Source: an uncultured Oscillospiraceae bacterium
Lineage (GTDB): Bacteria; Bacillota; Clostridia; Oscillospirales; Ruminococcaceae
Length of the DNA: 8,383 nt
Assembly (NCBI GenBank): GCA_900556525.1
Contig: USOZ01000062.1
Coordinates: forward strand, 1-8,383
Direction of reading: 5' to 3'
Both the position numbers and the translations under genes were made by a program. The notes under the pieces are model-generated. The model saw only the letters and a list, made by a program, of their open reading frames with translations. It was not told where the DNA came from and made no database searches. This document shows, piece after piece, positions 1-7,000 of the stretch (positions are counted from its first letter, which is position 1; every line of letters starts with the position of its first letter).

Positions 1-57
1 GTAAAGTCCGATCAGCCCGTCATCATCGAACGGATATCTCGTTTTCCTTGAAATCAA
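1..57 (-). CDS. Partial reading frame at left edge, possible next gene of the minus-strand operon
   Basis: On the minus strand a TTG codon (55-57) overlaps the TGA stop of the preceding gene (54-56) in a TTGA arrangement, which is typical of translationally coupled genes. The frame stays open for 19 codons to the window edge and reads MISRKTRYPFDDDGLIGLY, a composition that looks like protein. The other two frames in this short stretch meet stops. The Shine-Dalgarno is weak (a GGA a few bases upstream), so the start is uncertain; the real start may lie elsewhere. The product is not recognised. Confidence 0.35.
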   Translation of the reverse strand, partial: MISRKTRYPFDDDGLIGLY

Positions 58-959
58 AACAGATCCAGCATACTGTCAAGATAGATTTTTTCCCTTACTT
101 TAAGGTGATATTCGGGCTTTGTCATGTAGTAGAGGAGAAATTCGAGAATGAGTGCGCTCCCAAGCCCTCTCCCCTCGATCTTGAAATTTGAAAAGCCCAT
201 TGGCAGATAAGTGCCGAGTATGTCGTTTGTGCCGATAAATGCAGGGTTTTCCATAGCTGCCGAGAAAAGATAGCCTTTTTCGGAACGGGGCGACGAACAG
301 CGGTGTTCGGGGCAGTTTTCTCCGAGGTTTTTGCGGCTGACATTTTCGTAGCAGAGCTTTCTGTCCTTACAGGTTGGCGGGCAGCACTCATTGCACAGAA
401 ATTCGACCTTGTCTTTTTGCGCCGCCGAAAGCGTGTTCAGCTTATCAAACGCCTTGTTGAAACGAAAATCGGGTACGACATAAAGAAAATCTTCGCGGTC
501 AAGCTCGCTCAGAAATTGGCGAAAATCCGTAAGCACGTTAGTGGTCGAGGAAACAAAATAAAAATTCGGGTAATTCGCTTTGAGGTATTCGAGCAGCAGG
601 TCCGAGCATATAATAACGCCGCTGCGCGGTTCGGCGCTTTCGGAAAACAATTCGCAGAGGGTGCGGCATTTTTTATCTGAAAGGTGCTTTTCTTCAAGTA
701 GTGAATTGCTGAACGTCAGCCGCGCTGAAATTCCATATTCCCGCATAAGCTCAAGAACGTCGGCGGGGTTCGCTTCGCCGAAGCCAACACGTCCGCCGCC
801 CCAGATACAGTCCGACGGCGCACCGTACACCGAGCCTATATCGCACCATTCGTAAAAATATTCCCTGTGTTCGCGGAAAAGAGGCAGAAAAATCCTGTAC
901 AGCTCGCAGAATTCAAACAAGCCGGGAAGATGAAAATGCGCTTTAAATTCTTGTCCCAT
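54..959 (-). CDS. Uncharacterised cysteine-cluster protein, possibly U32-peptidase-like TIM barrel (301 aa)
   Basis: The ATG at 957-959 is preceded by a GAGG (970-973) ten bases upstream and by a consensus promoter, so this start is secure. No signal peptide or membrane segment is visible, so the protein should be cytoplasmic. Near the N-terminus are the motifs LPGLFEF (11-17), GSVYGAPSDCIWGGGR (42-57) and LTFSNSLLEEKHLSD (81-95), which read like beta-strand/loop elements of a barrel. The centre carries a dense cysteine cluster: C189, C192, C193, C197, C203, C216 and C221. A four-cysteine iron-sulphur site in this part of the chain is known in U32-family proteins such as UbiU/UbiV, which act in hydroxylation or RNA modification rather than proteolysis. 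The link to U32 is my inference from the strand pattern (VIICSD, FYFVSSTTN, LYVVPDFRFN) and the Cys cluster, not a firm match. The function is unknown. A gene downstream on the same strand may be coupled to it. Confidence 0.7.
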   Translation of the reverse strand: MGQEFKAHFHLPGLFEFCELYRIFLPLFREHREYFYEWCDIGSVYGAPSDCIWGGGRVGFGEANPADVLELMREYGISARLTFSNSLLEEKHLSDKKCRTLCELFSESAEPRSGVIICSDLLLEYLKANYPNFYFVSSTTNVLTDFRQFLSELDREDFLYVVPDFRFNKAFDKLNTLSAAQKDKVEFLCNECCPPTCKDRKLCYENVSRKNLGENCPEHRCSSPRSEKGYLFSAAMENPAFIGTNDILGTYLPMGFSNFKIEGRGLGSALILEFLLYYMTKPEYHLKVREKIYLDSMLDLF

Positions 960-1050
960 ATCACGTCAACCTCGTTAAATCGCCGTATCATTTGCGGATA
1001 TTTTGTGAATATACCGCTCGATATTTGAAATGTGAAACCAAAGTTACTGT

Positions 1051-1079
1051 ATTGTAGCACATTCCGCCGAAAATGTCAA
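1051..1079 (-). promoter_or_regulatory. Sigma-A-type promoter for the 301-aa minus-strand gene
   Basis: Read on the minus strand: TTGACA (1074-1079), a 17-base spacer, then TACAAT (1051-1056). The -35 box is perfect and the -10 box has one mismatch to TATAAT. Transcription would begin near 1045, giving a leader of about 85 bases before the ATG at 959. It is back-to-back with the promoter of the transporter operon; the two -35 boxes lie 43 bases apart. Confidence 0.75.
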
Positions 1080-1122
1080 ATCGCAGCATAATGCCCAAAA
1101 TGCGCATACATATATTTTTTTA

Positions 1123-1151
1123 TTGACAAATGCCTTAAAATAAAGTATACT
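1123..1151 (+). promoter_or_regulatory. Sigma-A-type promoter for the transporter operon
   Basis: TTGACA (1123-1128), a 17-base spacer and TATACT (1146-1151). Transcription should begin near 1158, leaving a leader of about 93 bases before the TTG start at 1251. The stretch between this and the divergent promoter holds only a short palindrome, ATGCGCAT (1100-1107), too short to call an operator. Confidence 0.75.
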
Positions 1152-1193
1152 GTTATCTGTAATAAAATAGGAAAAATTTGTCGAAAAAGAAAT

Positions 1194-1243
1194 ACGCCTG
1201 TCGGAGCGAAGCACTTTCGCCATGCGTGTTCTAAGGAAGTGCT
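1194..1243 (+). promoter_or_regulatory. Candidate structured leader (riboswitch-like pseudoknot over the RBS)
   Basis: An outer helix ACGC/GCGT (1194-1197 with 1224-1227) encloses an asymmetric internal loop and an inner helix GCGAA/TTCGC (1206-1210 with 1216-1220). The 5-base apical loop GCACT (1211-1215) is exactly complementary to AGTGC (1238-1242), which overlaps the end of the AAGGAAG Shine-Dalgarno (1233-1239). The RNA could therefore form a pseudoknot. Alternatively it could form a 9-bp hairpin, 1210-1218 with 1235-1243 including one G-U pair, that buries the ribosome-binding site. Either arrangement is what a translational riboswitch or other leader switch would need. I cannot match it by eye to a known class. 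The downstream Na+/H+ antiporter makes an ion-sensing class a natural guess, but that is inference. Confidence 0.45.
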
Positions 1244-1250
1244 GATTTAA

Positions 1251-2183
1251 TTGAAAAATAATTTTAAGGGCAGCATAATGCTGCTCATAACATCGCTTAT
1301 ATGGGGAACGTCTTTCGTTGCCCAGAGCGAAGGCATGAACTACGTCGAGCCGTTTACATATAACGCGCTGCGGACGCTTCTCGGCGGTTTGATCTTAATT
1401 CCCGTGATACTTCTTTTCCGCTTTCTCGATAAGCGCAATGGCAGGGAAGTAAAACATTCGCTAAAAAATACGGTTATCGGCGGACTGTGCTGCGGAGTCG
1501 TAATGTTTGCGGCAAGTTCGTTCCAGCAATTCGGAATAGCCCATACTACGGCGGGAAAAGCGGGGTTTGTGACCGCGCTCTATATCGTTATCGTTCCGCT
1601 TATAGGAATATTTTTGCGCAGGAAAATGCCGCTTAGAATGTGGGCGTTTATTGCGCTCGCATTAGTCGGTTTCTGGCTTCTCTGCATAAACGAGAATTTC
1701 AGCATTTCCGACGGAGATATGCTCGTTTTCGTCGGCGCGGTGTTCTTCGCGGTTCATATAACCGTCATAGATTTCTTCAACGGAAAAGAAACCGACGGTG
1801 TTTTTATGTCGTGCATACAGTTTTTTACGGCAGGTCTGATTATGCTCATCTGTATGTTCATTTTTGAAAAGCCTGTTATCGCGGACATTATTCAGGCGCG
1901 CACAACCATTCTCTACGCGGGCATAATGTCGTGCGGGGTCGCGTATACGCTTCAGATACTCGGTCAGAAGCATACGAACCCGACGCTCGCGACGCTGCTC
2001 ATGAGCCTTGAATCTGTTTTTGCGGCGCTTTCGGGCTGGCTGCTTCTGAACGAGAAGCTGAGTTTAAAGGAACTTTTCGGCTGCGTACTTATTTTTACGG
2101 CAGTAATACTTGCGCAGCTGATTGGCACGGATATCCCAAAAAAATCCAAACGAACGGAGAAAAGAAATGAAAAAGTATCTTAG
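1251..2183 (+). CDS. DMT superfamily (EamA) permease, 310 aa
   Basis: This is an inner-membrane transporter of the drug/metabolite family. The chain has the expected length of about 300 residues and two EamA repeats (roughly 7-145 and 155-290), predicting ten membrane helices. Typical family signatures are visible: SLIWGTSFVAQ (15-25) in helix 1, HTTAGKAGFVTALY (98-111) and TNPTLATLLMSLESVFAALSG (242-262), with LLLNEKLS following. The hydrophilic tail after residue 292 is basic. The substrate cannot be told from sequence. The TTG start at 1251 fits the usual N-terminus (K-x-x-x-KG before the first helix) and has AAGGAAG at 1233-1239, although the spacing of 11 bases is long. An in-frame ATG at 1278 with AAGGG (1266-1270) is an alternative that would remove nine residues. 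The 3' end overlaps the antiporter gene by 17 bp, so the two are co-transcribed and probably translationally coupled. Confidence 0.9.
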   Translation: MKNNFKGSIMLLITSLIWGTSFVAQSEGMNYVEPFTYNALRTLLGGLILIPVILLFRFLDKRNGREVKHSLKNTVIGGLCCGVVMFAASSFQQFGIAHTTAGKAGFVTALYIVIVPLIGIFLRRKMPLRMWAFIALALVGFWLLCINENFSISDGDMLVFVGAVFFAVHITVIDFFNGKETDGVFMSCIQFFTAGLIMLICMFIFEKPVIADIIQARTTILYAGIMSCGVAYTLQILGQKHTNPTLATLLMSLESVFAALSGWLLLNEKLSLKELFGCVLIFTAVILAQLIGTDIPKKSKRTEKRNEKVS

Positions 2184-3807
2184 CAAAATCATTTTTGCGG
2201 CTATCATGGTGGTGTTCCTGATATGCTGCATAGCTGCCGCGCCGATTTCCGAAGCGGTCGGTTCACTGTGGTCGCTGCTGCCGCCTGTCGCAGCGATCGG
2301 CCTTGCACTTATCACTAAAGAGGTTTATTCCTCACTCTTTATCGGATGTCTGACGGGCGCGGTTATTTACGCCGCTTCGTGTTCGACCGGTATCGAAGGC
2401 GTTTTTACGACCGTTGTTCATGACGGACTTATCGCTAACCTTGCCGATTCCTACAACGTTGGTATTCTAATATTCCTCGTTGTGCTCGGAGCTATCGTTG
2501 CGCTTATGAATAAAGCGGGCGGAAGCAGAGCTTATGGCGAATGGGCGGCTAAACACATTCATACCCGCGTAGGTGCCTGCATGGCGACATTTATCCTCGG
2601 TGTACTTATTTTCGTGGACGACTACTTCAACTGCCTTACGGTAGGCTCGGTTATGCGCCCCGTAACGGACAAGCACAATGTTTCACGCTCAAAACTGGCA
2701 TACATTATTGACGCCACTGCCGCGCCGATTTGTATTATCGCTCCTGTTTCGTCATGGGCGGCTGCGGTAAGCGGCACGGTCGACGGCGTAAACGGTATCC
2801 AGCTGTTCATAAACACTATCCCGTACAACCTTTATGCGCTCCTTACAATTCTTATGGTTATTTTCATCTCGCTGACGGGCGTTGACTTCGGTCCTATGAA
2901 GCTTCATGAAGTGAACGCAGCCAAGGGCGACCTTTTCACGACCCGCAACACCGTTTATGACAAGGAAGACGAGCTTGGCAATTCGAAGGGCAAGGTCATC
3001 GACCTTATTATTCCTGTAATAATCCTGATTGTTTGCTGCGTAACGGGCATGATCTACAGCGGCGGATTTTTCAGCGGCGAAAACTTTGTAGACGCTTTTG
3101 CAAACTGCGACGCTTCCTACGGACTTTCGCTCGGTTCAATTATTTCGCTTTTAATAATTGTGGTCTATTTCCTTGCCAGACGCGTACTTTCCTTTACGGA
3201 ATGTATGAATGCAATCCCTGCGGGATTCAAGCAGATGGTTCCCGCAATTCTTATTCTTACATTTGCGTGGACGTTAAAGACAATGACAAACTTGCTCGAA
3301 GCCGGGGCGTTCGTTTCCGGTATTGTTGAAAGCGCTTCCGCTGTAAAAATTCTTCTTCCCTGCATACTTTTCATTGTTGCTGTCGGACTTGCTTTTGCGA
3401 CAGGTACTTCTTGGGGTACGTTCGGTATCCTTATTCCGATCGTTACGGGCATTTTCCAGTCCGAGCTTGCAGGCATTACAAACGCAGGCGAGATCCCCGT
3501 AATGGTTATTGTCTGCATTTCCGCGTGCCTTGCAGGTGCGGTATGCGGCGACCACTGCTCGCCTATTTCCGACACGACGATCATGGCTTCAACAGGCGCG
3601 CAGTGCGACCATGTAAACCATGTTTCAACGCAGCTCCCGTATGCGTTTACGGTTGCCGCGGTCTGCTTAGTCGGCTACTTCATTTCGGGCTTTGTGCAGA
3701 ACGTGTTCGTGGTTCTCGGAATTTCCGTTGCTCTTATGCTTGCGGTTCTGTTCATTATCAGAGCTGTTGAAAAGAAAAAAGACACAAAAAGCGTAAAGTC
3801 CATATAA
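2167..3807 (+). CDS. NhaC-family Na+/H+ antiporter, 546 aa
   Basis: This is a polytopic membrane protein that would exchange cytoplasmic Na+ (or Li+) for external H+, or a related organic substrate; NhaC-family members also include malate/lactate and amino-acid exchangers. Recognisable family blocks are LLPPVAAIGLALITKEVY (37-54), FVDDYFNCLTVGSVMRPVTD (149-168), AYIIDATAAPICIIAPVSSW (178-197), FATGTSWGTFGILIP (410-424) and GDHCSPISDTTIMAS (461-475), the last two being the C-terminal half signature. About twelve hydrophobic segments are present and the length is normal. I chose the ATG at 2167 because GGAG (2156-2159) lies seven bases upstream. A longer in-frame TTG start at 2122 would add a hydrophilic N-terminus and lacks a ribosome-binding site. 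The gene overlaps the DMT permease by 17 bp and is the last gene before a strong terminator. Confidence 0.93.
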   Translation: MKKYLSKIIFAAIMVVFLICCIAAAPISEAVGSLWSLLPPVAAIGLALITKEVYSSLFIGCLTGAVIYAASCSTGIEGVFTTVVHDGLIANLADSYNVGILIFLVVLGAIVALMNKAGGSRAYGEWAAKHIHTRVGACMATFILGVLIFVDDYFNCLTVGSVMRPVTDKHNVSRSKLAYIIDATAAPICIIAPVSSWAAAVSGTVDGVNGIQLFINTIPYNLYALLTILMVIFISLTGVDFGPMKLHEVNAAKGDLFTTRNTVYDKEDELGNSKGKVIDLIIPVIILIVCCVTGMIYSGGFFSGENFVDAFANCDASYGLSLGSIISLLIIVVYFLARRVLSFTECMNAIPAGFKQMVPAILILTFAWTLKTMTNLLEAGAFVSGIVESASAVKILLPCILFIVAVGLAFATGTSWGTFGILIPIVTGIFQSELAGITNAGEIPVMVIVCISACLAGAVCGDHCSPISDTTIMASTGAQCDHVNHVSTQLPYAFTVAAVCLVGYFISGFVQNVFVVLGISVALMLAVLFIIRAVEKKKDTKSVKSI

Positions 3808-3831
3808 TATCAACACACTTTGATCAAAACG

Positions 3832-3873
3832 AATGCACCCTGAAAGCTGAACGCTTTCGGGGTGCATTTTTTT
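3832..3873 (+). terminator. Intrinsic terminator of the transporter operon
   Basis: A 16-bp stem (3832-3847 with 3853-3868) contains a single wobble mismatch and a 5-base loop TGAAC (3848-3852... TGAAC). It runs straight into seven T residues (3867-3873). It lies 24 bases after the antiporter stop and should separate the transporter operon from the next transcription unit. Confidence 0.93.
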
Positions 3874-3962
3874 GTGGAAATTTGCAGGTTTTGAGGGGTT
3901 TCGGATAAATTGCAGGGATACAAATCTTTATAGATGAAACAAAGTAATTATAAATAAATTGC

Positions 3963-3992
3963 TTGACAAATTCGCATTTTGTAGTGTATAAT
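3963..3992 (+). promoter_or_regulatory. Sigma-A-type promoter for the chimeric lipoprotein/STAND gene
   Basis: TTGACA (3963-3968), an 18-base spacer and TATAAT (3987-3992): both boxes are perfect. Transcription should begin near 3999, giving a leader of about 98 bases. It belongs by position to the lipoprotein part of the gene and would now also drive the STAND-like part and the gene after it. Confidence 0.8.
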
Positions 3993-4096
3993 TGTTTTGA
4001 CGAAGATTTATTGGTGTTGGATTATTTGTGGGCTGCACATTTTTCGCAATTACGCCAGCATATGAAATATGTATTTTAATTCAAGGAGTGATATAT

Positions 4097-7000
4097 TTGA
4101 AGCGCTTGGTTTGTAAATTATTGCTAGTGATTTTGCTTATTTGCTCTTTATCAATAAGTAGCTGTTCGGTTAATAAAACGAACGCATCGACCGAAAATTT
4201 TATTGATGATGTCCCAAACGAGCAATCGGAACCAGCAGATATTTCTGATACTTCTGCGGCTGTTAAAACTGAATCCACTTCTACGACCGCATCGCAGACA
4301 TTCTCTATGTCTACAACAACTTCTCCGATTGCAGAATCGTTGTCTTACTCCGAAATTGTGACAAGCGTATCAACAGTTGCCGAAACTAAAACAACATATC
4401 CGGGGGAATATGAATTTTCTCTAGGAAAAGAATATTATGGTGCGGCAGGAGAATTGTTGAATATTCCGCCTGAAAGCGAATGGAAAAGTTTAGTGGAAAT
4501 TTATGGCGAAGGAGTTTATAACAGTGATGAAATAGCTGCAGGGTTTTATTCTGATGTAAATTGGGTTTATTTTGATGATTATTCAATAGTGCGTTATCCA
4601 ACAGGTGTATATTATGATACTGAGAGAACGCCTGAGTTATATGCAAACGGCACTTTCATAGGCGAGGAATTCTATGATTATGATGCAAATGAGTGGATAA
4701 AAGCAGAATTGGGAGATTCCTTTGGAAATCTTATGATAAGCAATGCAAAAGTAAATTATTTTTATGGAAGATTATTAGATGAGTTTATTTGGAGCAGTAT
4801 TAGCATTTGTTTTGAGGGGGAGACGATCCTTGAGGGTATAATATATATGAATGCTTGGGAAACAGGTCTCGATGAAAATGAGATTATATATTACTTTACT
4901 CCATATCCCGATTCATTGTTTGAACAATCATTTCCTATGTTAAAAGAAACATCCTGTACATATGGTTATCTTGTGATTGACGGATTGACGGAGGATGACT
5001 GGTTTGATATAGGCAGATTGCTCAACAATTTTGACAAAGTTCCGAATGGCTGTATCTATATATTCGGCATGGATAAGCAAAAGGCAGAGCAAATATGCAA
5101 GAGCAAGAACGAAGATGACTGGATGCTGTTGGAGGAGTATATTGACAACGGTCAGATCGTCTTGTGTGAAATGAGCCTGAAGGATGCCGTTACTGAGATC
5201 GGGCTTGCAGATGAGGACGAGGAAGACGAGGAAGAGAATTACGAGAATGAGGTTCGCATCAGCTTGTCGAACAACGACACTATATGGATCCCGCGTAAGG
5301 AATGTTCCCGCTTAAACAGCATAGGTATCACTCTTATGAGAGATGAGATCCTTACTCCTTACTTACTTGATGATAAAAATAAGAACAGGGCTTTTGCGGA
5401 TTTTATTCAGCAGCGTGATAAGAAAAGTTGGAATTATTTTAATATCATCTACAATAAGGAAAAAATGAGTTTCCATGTCTCGCGCGATGTAGAAGACTAT
5501 CTGAAAAATACCGTGTCAGAGCAGCTGAAATCTAAGAATAAAATGCGCGAGATCATACTTTTGAAGGGAAATTCCAACAGCGGTAAGACTACATCACTCA
5601 GTTGGTTTGCTTGGTATGCCGCATCGGCAAGGGGGAGCATTGTTAAAGGAAAAAACAACAAGTATATCGTATTTTTTATCAGCGGAGATCCTACGAACCG
5701 TGAAAGCGACTGGCAGGATATCCTGATAGAATTTATTAAGAACTATGTCTATGCTCAGCCGACCACTAAGGGAGACCGTATAAGAAATGTTATAATTATA
5801 TGGGATAACTATAGCAGCACCAAGAAAAAGACTGATTACATCGATCTGTATAACAAGCTTAACGAGTGTAATGCCGTTCTGATTGGCAGTATCTATTTAT
5901 TTGAATCGGTTAATATCGATTCTTCTGTTGTACAGGGTGTTGCCTTCAATGAACTGAAACCGCTACATGCAGCTCTTGAAAAAGGGGCGAAAAAAGAGCT
6001 TGACGCTCTCTTGGATAAAATCAACAAAAACTGGCGCATTCAAAGCGGAAGTGTAAATTCAAGCAATAAGTACCTTTTTGAATCGCTCATCAATTTTGCA
6101 AAGTATCAATACTCGCCAGAATGGGAAAAGGTTAGGAATGTCCTTAACGCAGGCTTGTACAAGGAAGCCAAGACCTCCGAGAATGTCTCAAACGACCTGT
6201 TCAAAATATTTAAGGATAAGAATGCACAGAGTTTCAACGATGTAAAAAAGACTGTTTTCAGTCTCGGTATTGGCTCTTCGGTACAATCGAAATTTATGGA
6301 TATAGATTCTGAACGTCAAAAACGTAACGTTCCCTTGATCAATGCGATTCGTCAAATGAACCTGATCCTCGCTGTGGCGAATCAGTTCAAAAAATCCATA
6401 AAATTACCGCTGTCTGTGCTGATGCGTGCCATTTCCGAAGGAAAACAGTACACCGGAGGCTATAACAAGCTGAACAGAATCTTGCGCACCGACAGTATGG
6501 TGGAATACGACAGCAATTCGTCAACCGGTAACATCATGGTTTCATTCAGACATCCAAGCGAGGCTATAGCTTATCTTGATTATAACTACGGCAAGGATAG
6601 AAAAGGCAAAGAGATCGAAGTAATAAAGTGCCTTATAGAGACTTGCCGTTGGGATAACTATGAGGAAGCACAGGACGTTGCGGCTTTTGTACGTTCATTC
6701 GGAACTAATTCATACGGAAAGGTAAACGATCAATCCGTGTCTCGCGGACAATACAGAGAATATTCCGAATTTTGGCCGCAGATCGTGGAGTGCCTCAATA
6801 AGTACGCATCAAACAATCCGGAGGCTATGCTGATATCGGGTCATTTTACCAGAGATTATATCGAAACTAGCGGCAGAGATAACGCCATTGATTTCTTGCA
6901 GGATGCTATCAGCAGAATGAAAAATGCGGCGGGGCAGTGTCATGCAAAACCGACTCTTTCCAGGCTTTACGGAGAAATATGCAGAAATCTGCTCCAACAG

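Noticed and set aside
303..680. Plus-strand frame of 125 codons opposite the cysteine-cluster gene
   Set aside because: Shadow of the minus-strand gene: low-complexity translation rich in K/R/A/F, no ribosome-binding site and no recognisable motifs.
2122..2166. TTG start 15 codons upstream for the NhaC gene
   Set aside because: No Shine-Dalgarno, a hydrophilic N-terminus not expected in the family, and a much better GGAG-ATG start at 2167.
3165..3584. Minus-strand frame of 139 codons inside the NhaC gene
   Set aside because: Antisense to a confidently assigned antiporter, with no promoter or RBS and a composition expected from the complementary strand of membrane-protein codons.
4059..4073. 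Small CATAT-GAA-ATATG hairpin in the leader of the chimeric gene
   Set aside because: Only five A/T-rich base pairs, expected by chance in AT-rich DNA; it does not involve the RBS.
4028..4096. Upstream GTG start extending the chimeric frame by 23 residues
   Set aside because: No ribosome-binding site precedes 4028, and the extension would place a hydrophobic, signal-disrupting segment before the clear AAGGAG-TTG start and signal peptide at 4097.
4386..4646. Minus-strand frame of 86 codons rich in His, Asn and Leu
   Set aside because: The composition is what results from reading the complement of Tyr/Asn/Glu-rich AT-rich codons; no RBS or promoter serves it.
4895..4945. FTPYPDSLFEQSFP resembling the TTNYD-x-L-x-E-x-AF motif of SIR2-like proteins
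   Set aside because: The key NYD residues are absent, it lies far too close to the SIR2 tail for the normal domain spacing, and its codon use matches the lipoprotein half. It is probably chance similarity, though it leaves the exact junction slightly uncertain.
5207..5242. GAG/GAC/GAA-rich stretch as a possible simple repeat
   Set aside because: It encodes an acidic inter-domain linker (residues 372-380), mixes codons and is too short to be a functional DNA repeat.
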